21,339 bases of DNA from a virus. How positions within the stretch are numbered: position 1 is the stretch's first letter; every line of letters starts with the position of its first letter. The notes beneath the pieces are model-generated. The model ran no database searches, was not told where the DNA came from, and saw nothing but the letters and a program-made list of their open reading frames with translations. The DNA is taken from positions 1 through 21,339 of IMG/VR virus record IMGVR_UViG_3300027770_000290, one strand, 5' to 3'. This document shows positions 8,595-16,216 of the stretch, one piece after another. A program made the translations under genes and the position numbers.

Positions 8595-8614
8595 GTCAAT
8601 TTGGTTTTTTTGAC
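8595..8614 (-). promoter_or_regulatory. Small hairpin in the bS21 leader
   Basis: The inverted repeat GTCAA/TTGAC (8595-8599 and 8610-8614) lies in the predicted 5' leader of the bS21 message, about 18 bases before the ATG. With only five base pairs it is weak and may be chance. Confidence 0.25.
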
Positions 8615-8622
8615 TATTGATA

Positions 8623-8655
8623 CAAATATACCTATTTTTTTGGAAAATAAACAAA
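8623..8655 (-). promoter_or_regulatory. Host-type (Bacteroidota) promoter for bS21
   Basis: Read on the minus strand, TTTG (8655-8652) is followed after 21 bases by TATATTTG (8630-8623). This fits the published Bacteroidota consensus TTTG-N19-21-TAnnTTTG. The predicted transcript start is near 8616, giving a leader of about 40 bases. Confidence 0.6.
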
Positions 8656-8670
8656 ATAATATGGAAATTA

Positions 8671-9126
8671 ATGAAAAAGGGGAAAACCTCACAAATCCAA
8701 GGGTTCAAGTCGGCCAAGGTAATTTACGGAACTGTAGATTCAATTAACTTTAGGTCACTCTATTTAAACATTCAAACATGGGTAGAACCAATAAAAGACT
8801 CGGAGAGTTGGAACAGAGTAGTTTTAAACCTCAGTAGACAAATCAAACACATTGTCCATGACAGTTTAGATAGGTTTCTCTTTGACGATAAATTTATAGT
8901 TGATTTAGATTTACGGTCAAGTGGATTATCAGTTGGAAAGAAATCATTTCTAAACTTGGAAATTAACATTTTTCTTAAAGACACAGAAACAGATTTTAAA
9001 TCTTTAAGGTTACGAGACTCTCTTAAAAAAATTGCAAAAAACGTATTCCAACAAGGATTTAGTGAAAGTGAATATTTTAAGTTTTATTTAAGTAAAAAAG
9101 GTAAAAGAACTGAAACTGATGAATAA
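8671..9126 (+). CDS. Hypothetical phage protein, 151 aa
   Basis: The frame is open from 8617, but the ATG at 8671 (MKKGKTSQIQGFKSAK) is the more likely start, because the upstream part overlaps the bS21 promoter and encodes an unlikely hydrophobic/Trp segment. The product has alternating hydrophobic strands and a helical centre (near residues 45-65), with a basic C-terminal tail (KKGKRTE). No known domain is recognised. It lies between the core protein and the protease, within the head cluster. No TATTTATA octamer precedes it, so its promoter is unclear. Confidence 0.7.
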   Translation: MKKGKTSQIQGFKSAKVIYGTVDSINFRSLYLNIQTWVEPIKDSESWNRVVLNLSRQIKHIVHDSLDRFLFDDKFIVDLDLRSSGLSVGKKSFLNLEINIFLKDTETDFKSLRLRDSLKKIAKNVFQQGFSESEYFKFYLSKKGKRTETDE

Positions 9127-9141
9127 ACCAACAATCTTTAA

Positions 9142-9149
9142 TATTTATT
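9142..9149 (+). promoter_or_regulatory. Putative phage late promoter variant (TATTTATT)
   Basis: AATATTTATTATT lies 14 bases before the protease ATG and has one difference from the common octamer. Confidence 0.55.
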
Positions 9150-9163
9150 ATTAAAAAATAAAG

Positions 9164-9886
9164 ATGAGTTTACAAGTTTTAAAACCTGGACAATCAGGTA
9201 AGGGAATTCTTATTGAGTTTGACGCAGGATACGTATCACCAACTACTGAGAACAATTCATATATTATGGAGTCTAAAAGTATGTTAGACCATTCCAAACC
9301 ATTTGAATTCTACGCCGTACTACAAAAATATAATACTCCAAATAGAAATGGTAGAATATACCCTGAACGTATTTTAAAAAGAGAGGCAGAAAATTATAAG
9401 AAAATGATAGAGAAGGGGACTTCATTATCAGAATTAAACCACCCTGAATCATCATTAATTGACTTAGATAGAGTTTCACACATTATCACCGAAGTTTGGT
9501 GGGATGGACCAACCTTGATGGGTAAATTAAAATTACTTACAAGTCCTGGATTCCACGAAAGAGGAATTGTATCAACTAAAGGAGATATGGCTGCGAACTA
9601 TTTAAGACAAGGGGTGACACTTGGTATATCATCAAGAGGTGTGGGTTCCTTAAAAAAAGTTGGTGAACAAAATGAAGTACAAGACGATTTTGAATTAATC
9701 TGTTTTGACTTGGTTTCTTCACCGTCAACACCAGGAGCATATCTATTCTTAAACCCTGAAGACAAAAATACCTTTGAAGAGAATATTGAAGAAGAGAAAA
9801 AAATGTCGGTTGAAAGAAATGTTGGACAGTCAGGAAACAAATCACTTGACTTAATGAAAAAATTAACCGATTATTTAGGTTATTAA
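9164..9886 (+). CDS. Prohead core protease (T4 gp21-like, peptidase S77)
   Basis: This serine protease matures the T4-type prohead by cutting capsid, scaffold and internal proteins after (I/L)xE. The 240-aa sequence shows the expected elements: YNTPNRNGRIYP near residues 56-67, the catalytic-His context LNHPESS (H93), a beta segment EVWWDGPTLMGKL, and the catalytic-Ser context LGISSRGVG (S156/S157). T4 gp21 is 212 aa, so the length is normal. The C-terminal 40 residues are acidic/basic helical and may be a removable tail, as in gp21. It is followed 12 bases later by a 70-aa gene and then a terminator. Its probable substrates are listed under the leader findings. Confidence 0.92.
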   Translation: MSLQVLKPGQSGKGILIEFDAGYVSPTTENNSYIMESKSMLDHSKPFEFYAVLQKYNTPNRNGRIYPERILKREAENYKKMIEKGTSLSELNHPESSLIDLDRVSHIITEVWWDGPTLMGKLKLLTSPGFHERGIVSTKGDMAANYLRQGVTLGISSRGVGSLKKVGEQNEVQDDFELICFDLVSSPSTPGAYLFLNPEDKNTFEENIEEEKKMSVERNVGQSGNKSLDLMKKLTDYLGY

Positions 9887-9898
9887 ACAAAAAACATT

Positions 9899-10111
9899 AT
9901 GGACGAAAAGTATTTTATTGCAAAAGTTACTATTGACTCAGTTGACTCTGAATCAGGAAAAGTAAAAAAATTAAGAGAAGAAAAATTAGTTAGAGGATAT
10001 AGCCCAACAGATGTTGAGGCAAAAGTAACTAAAGTTTTTGAAGCGTATTCTCAGGATTGGAGAATTACGGCAATTGTTGAAAGTAAAATTGATGAAGTGA
10101 TAGAAGAATAA
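9899..10111 (+). CDS. Small hypothetical protein, 70 aa (possible DUF4494 relative)
   Basis: The product begins MDEKYFIAKVTIDS and has the pattern aromatic-x-x-K-V, then KVKKLREEKLVRGYSPTDVEAKV, then a final beta/helix segment. This order (short strand, Lys-rich hairpin, 'LV.GYS.TDVEAKV' helix) recalls small Bacteroidota DUF4494-type proteins, but that is from memory and weak. It starts 12 bases after the protease stop and probably shares its transcript; a terminator follows 20 bases after its stop. The short spacing and acidic C-terminus suggest a small head-assembly factor, which is inference only. Confidence 0.65.
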   Translation: MDEKYFIAKVTIDSVDSESGKVKKLREEKLVRGYSPTDVEAKVTKVFEAYSQDWRITAIVESKIDEVIEE

Positions 10112-10130
10112 TAATTTCAATAATTAATAC

Positions 10131-10160
10131 AAAGGAGGCTCAAAAGGTCTCCTTTTTTTA
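10131..10160 (+). terminator. Rho-independent terminator after the protease operon
   Basis: AAAGGAGGC (10131-10139) pairs with GTCTCCTTT (10147-10155) including one wobble, with a 7-base loop, followed by a T-tract to 10159. Confidence 0.8.
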
Positions 10161-10173
10161 TTTTTCACATTTT

Positions 10174-10253
10174 GGGTAATATTTATTAAGGAATAAATAA
10201 TCCACTGCCAAATTAGTTTTAATTAAACTTTTTTGATTATGGGTAATATTTAT
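10174..10253 (+). repeat. Duplicated promoter element GGGTAATATTTAT
   Basis: Identical 13-base copies lie at 10174-10186 and 10241-10253, 67 bases apart, upstream of the scaffold gene. Each contains most of the late promoter octamer. Confidence 0.85.
10180..10187 (+). promoter_or_regulatory. Possible upstream late promoter (TATTTATT)
   Basis: This is the distal copy of the duplicated element, 20 bases after the terminator. If active, it gives the scaffold/capsid operon a second promoter. Confidence 0.45.
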
Positions 10254-10254
10254 A
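10247..10254 (+). promoter_or_regulatory. Putative phage late promoter (TATTTATA) for scaffold and capsid
   Basis: TAATATTTATATATA lies 21 bases before the scaffold ATG. The capsid gene has no motif of its own and is probably read from here. Confidence 0.65.
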
Positions 10255-10275
10255 TATAAAAATATAAAACTCAAA

Positions 10276-11820
10276 ATGGCAAAAGAAAAATCATTAGTAG
10301 AAGATGCAATCATTCAAATGAAAAATTTGGAAGAAGCGGTTGCCGAAAATGCAAAAGGAATACTTGCTTCAACAATGAAACAAGAAATCAAAGAATTGGT
10401 AAAAGAATCTCTATTTGAACAAGAAGACGAAGACGAGGTTGAATCAGATGATGATATGGACATGGATAACATGGACGTAGATTCAGATAACCAAGATACG
10501 GACGTTGAAGACGACATGGAAATGGACATGGATAACATGGACGATGACATGGAAGAACCAATTGACTTAACTGGCAAATCAGACGAAGAAGTTCTTCGTG
10601 TATTTCAGTTGATGGGTCCTGAGGATAATATCGTAGTAACAAAAGATACTAACGGTAATATTAACCTTAGAGACAACGAAGCTAATAAGGAATATATGAT
10701 TGTTGGTGAAAGTGAAGAAGATGAAATGGAATTAGACGAAATGTGGAATGACGAAGAAGATGAAGAAATGTCATTTAACGAAGAAGATGAATCTATTGAC
10801 GATATTGTTTCTAAAGTTTTTGGCGATGAAGACTCTGAAGACATGGAAGACATGTTTGAGCAAGAAGACGACATGGATGACATGATGGAAGATGATGACC
10901 AAGAGATTGTTTACGAAATTTCATTTGACGATGAAGAATTAGACGAATGGGGTGACTCAGAAAACAAATTCATGAAACATCACTTTAACATGGATGATGA
11001 AGATGAAACGGACATGGATGATGAAATGTCATTTGAAGACGAAATGGATTTTAATGATGATGAAGAAGACGAAATGGATTTTGAATCAATGATGGAATCT
11101 AAAATGGCAAAAAAATCTATCAAACCAAAAGGAGTTGGAATGGGAAAAGGACCTAACGTAAAAGTTTACCACGAAAAACCAAATCAAGGAACGGGTTTCA
11201 AAACAAAAATGAAACAAGGTCCAAAAGCGGTTGGAACAGGTAAGGCGAAATTTGAATATAAAGAAGGTGAAAACGCAGGTGACAAACTTGGAAATAACAA
11301 GATGGTCAAAAAAGTTGAAACCAAAGAAGGAGTTAGAACATTAGGTGCAGGAAGTAGAGCGGGTAGAAAAGGTGGTTTACCAAAACCAAGAGCACACTCA
11401 GCTTTTAACACGGCACTTAAAGAAAACGACTCAAGAGAATTAAATGTTCTTAGAGAAAAGAATGAAGAATACAGAAAAGCGTTAAACATCTTTAGAAATA
11501 AATTGAATGAGGTTGCAATCTTCAATTCAAACTTAGCATACGCTACACGTTTGTTTACTGAACACTCAACTTCAAAACAAGAAAAAATTAATATCTTAAG
11601 AAGATTTGACGGTGTAGAAACAATCAAAGAATCTAAAAACTTATACAAAGTTATTAAAGACGAACTTTCAACTACAACAAGTCAACCAATGAATGAATCA
11701 TTTGAACGTAAAATGCAAAACGTTCCTACGACAGGTTCAGCAGTTAACTTAATTGAGTCAAAAACTTATGAAAATCCTCAATTCCTTAGAATGAAAGATT
11801 TAATGGCTAAAATTAAATAA
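10276..11820 (+). CDS. Prohead core scaffold protein (T4 gp22-like), extended by acidic repeats
   Basis: The assignment rests on position between protease and capsid, as in T4 (21-22-23), and on the C-terminal helical part (after about residue 385), where the segment NSNLAYATRLFTEHS followed by KINILRRFDGVETIKESKNL has the shape of gp22-type scaffolds. The scaffold fills the prohead and is degraded by the protease. At 514 aa it is about twice T4 gp22 (269 aa). The extra length is a very acidic Met/Asp-rich region (about residues 48-280, blocks such as DMDMDNMD and MDDMMEDDD), followed by a basic Lys/Gly-rich stretch (about 282-385). The N-terminus is a helical segment ending in ESLFE|Q near residue 48, a possible protease site. 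The capsid gene follows after 34 bases. Confidence 0.8.
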   Translation: MAKEKSLVEDAIIQMKNLEEAVAENAKGILASTMKQEIKELVKESLFEQEDEDEVESDDDMDMDNMDVDSDNQDTDVEDDMEMDMDNMDDDMEEPIDLTGKSDEEVLRVFQLMGPEDNIVVTKDTNGNINLRDNEANKEYMIVGESEEDEMELDEMWNDEEDEEMSFNEEDESIDDIVSKVFGDEDSEDMEDMFEQEDDMDDMMEDDDQEIVYEISFDDEELDEWGDSENKFMKHHFNMDDEDETDMDDEMSFEDEMDFNDDEEDEMDFESMMESKMAKKSIKPKGVGMGKGPNVKVYHEKPNQGTGFKTKMKQGPKAVGTGKAKFEYKEGENAGDKLGNNKMVKKVETKEGVRTLGAGSRAGRKGGLPKPRAHSAFNTALKENDSRELNVLREKNEEYRKALNIFRNKLNEVAIFNSNLAYATRLFTEHSTSKQEKINILRRFDGVETIKESKNLYKVIKDELSTTTSQPMNESFERKMQNVPTTGSAVNLIESKTYENPQFLRMKDLMAKIK

Positions 11821-11854
11821 AAATAAACTAAAAAACAAATAACAAACCAAAAAA

Positions 11855-13747
11855 ATGGGAGCATTATTAGAATCAGGTCTTGTTGGTAACATCGGGTTAA
11901 AACACCTTAAAGTTATCAAAGAAGATACTATCAACAAATGGGATAAATTAGGATTCCTTGAAGGTCTTAGAGGCCACCTAAAAGAAAACGTAGCACAGTT
12001 GTATGAAAACCAAGCGTCTTTCTTAATCAACGAGGCTACAGGTGAAGGGTCATCAGGTTCATTCGAAACTGTTGTTTTCCCTATCGTTAGACGTGTATTC
12101 TCTAAATTATTAGCGAATGACATCGTATCTGTACAAGCAATGAACTTACCTATCGGTAAATTGTTCTATTTTGTACCTAAAATCCAAGGTTACACAGGAG
12201 GTACTGCACAAACACCAGGTAATGGTTATGCAGGTAACTCAGGTGAACATTACGGTCCTATTGGAGCGGTTGATGGACCAACTGCACAAGATGGTCAACA
12301 AGGTGTTGGTTACGGAGCGACTTCTACTTACGGTAAGAAAAATCTTTATGATTTATTCTACGAAGGAAACGAAGGTCAATTAGACCCTCCAGGATTGTTT
12401 GACTACTCTAAAGGTCAGTGGACTGCAGTTACTGCATCAACTGTAATGCAAGTTTGGTCAAATGGAGCATTAATTAATTCTAACGGTTCTGATTTTGATA
12501 ATCAAAATGTTAGAAAAATTATTGTAGTAATGTCAGGTTTCGCAGACACAGGAGCTGGTAAATTAATCGGACCTGATGGTAACGAAATGGACTCAGAAAC
12601 TTTCTTAGCGGACTTAAGAATTTACGCAAATGGTGCTTATAATGACTCTACATGGTCAGCAAGTACCGCATCAACTGAATGTCAAAACGCATTTAACGCG
12701 GCTCACCAACCAAATTCATTATTGTTCAGAGTTGTTACTCAACAATATGGTCAAGGTATCGTTGCAGGTTTAAATAGTTCAGCAAACGCATCATTCCCTG
12801 CGAATGGTAACGGTGGTAACTACAACAATGTTTGTAATGCGAATGGTTATATCTTCTTAGAAGTTGACTTGTCTTGTCCTGTATGTGCTACTTGTGGTGC
12901 TGGAACATTAGATGGTTACACAGGTACTACTTTAGGAGCTGATGTTGACCCTGATGCGTTTACTGCAGTATTCAGACGTTACCAAGAATTAGAATTTGAA
13001 GACAAAATCGGTGAGGTTTCTTTTGAATTGGATTCTGTAACAGTTTCTGTATCTGAAAGAAAATTAAGAGCACAATGGTCTCCTGAGTTAGCTCAAGACG
13101 TTGCGGCTTTCCACAACATTGACGCTGAAGCTGAATTAACGGCTTTATTGTCTGAACAAGTTGCGGCTGAGATTGACCGTGAAATTTTACGTGACTTACG
13201 TAAAGGAGCGGCTTGGAACCTACGTTGGGATTACAACGGATGGAGAAGAATTGCTAACACAACTAACTACACTCAAAAAGACTGGAACCAAACATTGATT
13301 ACTGCAATCAATCAGTTGTCAGCACAAATCCACAAATCTACCTTAAGAGGTGGAGCTAACTGGATTGTTGTTTCTTCTGAGGTTTCTGCAATCTTTGATG
13401 ATTTAGAATACTTCCACGTATCTAACGCGTCTCCTGAGCAAGACCAATACAACATGGGTATTGAAAGAGTTGGTACATTAGCTGGTCGTTACCAAGTTTA
13501 CCGTGACCCTTACTTCCCACCAAACCAAGTTTTGATTGGACACAAAGGAACGTCATTGTTAGATACAGGTTACATCTACGCACCATACGTACCATTACAA
13601 TTAACACCTACAATGTATAACCCATTCAACTTTACACCGATTAAAGGTATAATGACAAGATACGCGAAAAAAATGGTGAACAACCGTTTCTACGGACGTA
13701 TCACTGTTGATGGAGTACGTACATTCGATTTAAGAGAATTGAGATAA
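11855..13747 (+). CDS. Major capsid protein (T4 gp23-like)
   Basis: This protein forms the hexamers of the head shell. The match to gp23 is clear in two blocks: SFLINE|ATGEG then FPIVRRVFSKLLANDIVSVQ (residues 55-94), and LRAQWSPELAQDVAAFHNID followed by AEAELTALLSEQVAAEIDRE (404-443). The propeptide cut is predicted after E60 (LINE|A), matching T4 gp23, which is cut after E65 in FLTE|A. At 630 aa it is longer than gp23 (521 aa); the extra lies mainly at residues 112-375, a Gly/Asn-rich surface-like insertion containing CPVCATC (341-347) plus C276 and C327. The translation start is A-rich without a Shine-Dalgarno. A strong terminator follows. Confidence 0.95.
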   Translation: MGALLESGLVGNIGLKHLKVIKEDTINKWDKLGFLEGLRGHLKENVAQLYENQASFLINEATGEGSSGSFETVVFPIVRRVFSKLLANDIVSVQAMNLPIGKLFYFVPKIQGYTGGTAQTPGNGYAGNSGEHYGPIGAVDGPTAQDGQQGVGYGATSTYGKKNLYDLFYEGNEGQLDPPGLFDYSKGQWTAVTASTVMQVWSNGALINSNGSDFDNQNVRKIIVVMSGFADTGAGKLIGPDGNEMDSETFLADLRIYANGAYNDSTWSASTASTECQNAFNAAHQPNSLLFRVVTQQYGQGIVAGLNSSANASFPANGNGGNYNNVCNANGYIFLEVDLSCPVCATCGAGTLDGYTGTTLGADVDPDAFTAVFRRYQELEFEDKIGEVSFELDSVTVSVSERKLRAQWSPELAQDVAAFHNIDAEAELTALLSEQVAAEIDREILRDLRKGAAWNLRWDYNGWRRIANTTNYTQKDWNQTLITAINQLSAQIHKSTLRGGANWIVVSSEVSAIFDDLEYFHVSNASPEQDQYNMGIERVGTLAGRYQVYRDPYFPPNQVLIGHKGTSLLDTGYIYAPYVPLQLTPTMYNPFNFTPIKGIMTRYAKKMVNNRFYGRITVDGVRTFDLRELR

Positions 13748-13769
13748 TCAACAACTTAAAATAACCCTC

Positions 13770-13800
13770 AAAAGGAGACAAGAAATTGTCTCCTTTTTTT
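13770..13800 (+). terminator. Strong rho-independent terminator after the capsid gene
   Basis: A perfect 12-bp stem, AAAAGGAGACAA with TTGTCTCCTTTT, is capped by a GAAA tetraloop and followed by a T-tract. It is the best terminator in the window, fitting a heavily transcribed capsid operon. Confidence 0.92.
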
Positions 13801-13892
13801 ATTTCCCATGGTTTGCTCATAGGGAATGTTAAATTACATAATTAACAGGTCATTTTATGATTTACATTCGTCAATATTGTATTGTCTGTTTA

Positions 13893-13900
13893 TATTTATA
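13893..13900 (+). promoter_or_regulatory. Putative phage late promoter (TATTTATA) for the surface protein
   Basis: TATATTTATAAAA lies 13 bases before the ATG, the same spacing as for terminase. It places a host-like gene under phage late control. The rest of the 13801-13892 gap shows nothing recognisable. Confidence 0.65.
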
Positions 13901-13913
13901 AAAAAGAATTGTT

Positions 13914-16202
13914 ATGAAAAAATATATTATATTTTTATTTTGTTTCTTATATAGTTTTATAGGAAGTACTCAAGTTAGTTATTACACATTTGGAACATCA
14001 ACAGGAACCTATACACCAATAGTTGGTGGTAGTAATTACGATAACTTTACAAGTTGGTCAAATACAAATTTTTTAGATGATAATAATTCATCTGCTTTAG
14101 AATCAATAGGTTTTAATTTTGTTTATAATGGAACTACTTATACTCAATTTGCAGTTAATACTAACGGATTTATAACATTAGGTGCGTTACCAACTAATAG
14201 TTATTTACCACTATCCACAGGTACGTCAAATAATGTAATATCCGCAATGGGAGCTGACTTAATAGGTCGTGGTTCTTTATTAGCAAATAGAACTTCAGGT
14301 AGTGCGGTAATTACAATTACAGGTGGTGACATATCTTTAATATCAGTTGGCGATAAGGTAAGTGGTACGGGTATTCCTGCAGGTGCTACGGTACTATCTA
14401 AAACCGCAACAACTGTAACAATTTCAGCAAATGCCACAAGTGCTGGTACAGGGTTTCATTTTAGATTTAGTAGGTCAGGATTTGGTATTAGATTTCAAAC
14501 AATAGGAACATCTCCAAATAGGACATTAGTCGTTCAATGGACAGGATGGCAAAGATATACCACAACAGGTGGTTTTGGTGAATTATATAACTTTCAGATA
14601 AGATTAAATGAGACCACAAATACAATCAACGTGGTCTATAATATACAAGGGCCAACAAGTACTACCTCAACAACATTTCAGGTAGGTTTAAGAGGAAGTA
14701 CGAACACTGATTTTAATAATAGATTAACAACAACAAATTGGTCATCAACAACCGCAGGAACATTAAACAGTTCAACGGTGGCAATTTCAAATACAGTTAA
14801 ACCAACTTCAGGTTTAACATACATTTGGACACCACCTTCGGTTCCATCAAATGATGCTTGTGTAAATGCAACCTTGTTATCATTACAATGTCCTGGCTCA
14901 TCTACAGGAACTATAGGGACAACAATCGGTTCAATTACTACAGATGGTCTACCCAACCCATCTTGTGATGCCTCAGGAACAATTAGAGATGTATGGTATT
15001 ATTTCACAACGGGAAATGATACAGAACTTAAACTTTATGCAACATTAGGAACTGCAACATGGGTTGGGGTGGAAATATATACATCTTGTGGAACGTTAGC
15101 AACAGGATTAAATACTTCATGTGATTTTAATATTTTATCACCAAACCCAACAAATATTACAGGATTATTAATGAATACCACATATAGGATAAGAATCTTT
15201 ACCAACGTTTCATATGATACTCCAGGAACTTTCACAATATATCTTAACACTGTAAATAATACGTCAACATTATCTTCCTCTGTTGGAACTAATAATCAAA
15301 CTTTGTGTAAGAATACACCTATCACCAACATTACTTATAACACTAAAGGTGCGACAGGTTCTACTTTTTCAGGTTTACCTACAGGTGTTACAGGAAGTTG
15401 GAATGGTAATGTGGTAACAATAACTGGTACTCCTTCAGTTTCAGGAACCTTTAATTATGTTGTAACACTTACAGGTGGATGTGGAACTGTAACGTCAAAT
15501 GGGACAATCACAGTAAATCCTACCGTCTCTACAATATCCACAATCAATGGAAATCCAAATATAATTGCGGGAACAACAGAAAACTATTCAATACCTTCAG
15601 ACCCAAACGCTTCTACATATCAATGGGATTATAGAGAAAGTAGTGTGTCAAGTTGGGTTACAAATGTATCAAACACAAATTCAGTTAGTATTACTTGGCC
15701 AACAACAACTACAGATGGTGAAGTATTGGTTACAGTTTCAAATAGTTGTAATACTGTAAACAAAAATTTATTAATTCATGTGGATGGGGTTTTACCTGTT
15801 GAGTTATTATTTTTTGAAGGTAAACCTGTTTTAAATACAAATTATTTATATTGGTCAACCGCATCGGAGCATAATTCCGATTATTTTGAAATCTTAAATA
15901 GTACAAATGGTGAAGATTGGGAAAATATTGGAAATGTTACCTCATCAGGAAATTCAACGGTTAAGAACAATTATGATTTTTATCATTTATCACCTTCACG
16001 TACAATTAATTATTACATACTGAGACAAGTTGATTATGATGGAGTATTTAAAACTTATAGTCCTATTGTTATTGATAATCGAATTGGTGGTAAAAAAATA
16101 ATTAAATACACGAATCTACTTGGTCAAGAAGTTGGTCCTGATGAAAAAGGTATAATTTTTATTATTTACGAAGACAATTCTGTGATAAAAACCATTAAAT
16201 AA
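13914..16202 (+). CDS. Secreted Bacteroidota-type surface protein with T9SS-like C-terminal domain
   Basis: The 762-aa protein starts with a classic signal peptide (MKKYIIFLFCFLYSFIG, probable cut before or near TQVSYYT). Next comes a beta-rich N-terminal region (to about residue 310), a segment beginning NDACVNATLL with Cys pairs and the DVWYYFT motif common in Bacteroidota surface proteins, a PKD/Ig-like segment with CKNTPI and GTPSVSGTFNYVVTLTGGC, and a C-terminal part starting LPVELLFFEGKP near residue 627. It ends in NLLGQEVGPDEKGIIFIIYE plus a short basic tail, which resembles T9SS C-terminal sorting domains. The predicted fate is export through Sec and then T9SS to the host cell surface. 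It carries a phage late promoter and lies directly after the capsid gene, so it looks like a moron (an accessory gene carried with its own promoter). A virion adhesin is possible, but the signal peptide argues for host-surface display. Confidence 0.85.
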   Translation: MKKYIIFLFCFLYSFIGSTQVSYYTFGTSTGTYTPIVGGSNYDNFTSWSNTNFLDDNNSSALESIGFNFVYNGTTYTQFAVNTNGFITLGALPTNSYLPLSTGTSNNVISAMGADLIGRGSLLANRTSGSAVITITGGDISLISVGDKVSGTGIPAGATVLSKTATTVTISANATSAGTGFHFRFSRSGFGIRFQTIGTSPNRTLVVQWTGWQRYTTTGGFGELYNFQIRLNETTNTINVVYNIQGPTSTTSTTFQVGLRGSTNTDFNNRLTTTNWSSTTAGTLNSSTVAISNTVKPTSGLTYIWTPPSVPSNDACVNATLLSLQCPGSSTGTIGTTIGSITTDGLPNPSCDASGTIRDVWYYFTTGNDTELKLYATLGTATWVGVEIYTSCGTLATGLNTSCDFNILSPNPTNITGLLMNTTYRIRIFTNVSYDTPGTFTIYLNTVNNTSTLSSSVGTNNQTLCKNTPITNITYNTKGATGSTFSGLPTGVTGSWNGNVVTITGTPSVSGTFNYVVTLTGGCGTVTSNGTITVNPTVSTISTINGNPNIIAGTTENYSIPSDPNASTYQWDYRESSVSSWVTNVSNTNSVSITWPTTTTDGEVLVTVSNSCNTVNKNLLIHVDGVLPVELLFFEGKPVLNTNYLYWSTASEHNSDYFEILNSTNGEDWENIGNVTSSGNSTVKNNYDFYHLSPSRTINYYILRQVDYDGVFKTYSPIVIDNRIGGKKIIKYTNLLGQEVGPDEKGIIFIIYEDNSVIKTIK

Positions 16203-16205
16203 AAG

Positions 16206-16213
16206 TATTTATA
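16206..16213 (+). promoter_or_regulatory. Putative phage late promoter (TATTTATA), unusually close to the ATG
   Basis: AGTATTTATATACATG: the octamer ends only three bases before the ATG at 16217. If it is a -10 element, the transcript would start at or inside the start codon region. Confidence 0.55.
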
Positions 16214-16216
16214 TAC

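Noticed and set aside
8617-8670. Upstream start for the 151-aa hypothetical
   Set aside because: The extra residues overlap the bS21 promoter and look unlike coding sequence; the ATG at 8671 is a better start.
9576-9890. Minus-strand ORFs opposite the prohead protease
   Set aside because: They are shadows of the protease frame, whose catalytic motifs are clear.
11184-11648. 154-aa minus-strand ORF opposite the scaffold gene
   Set aside because: The plus-strand frame has clear scaffold features; the antisense ORF has no promoter, start context or domain.
13914-16202. Host contamination or assembly join as the source of the T9SS-type gene
   Set aside because: It has a phage-type late promoter at the same spacing as other genes, the AT content matches and the next promoter follows at once. 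Read coverage would still be needed to exclude it fully.
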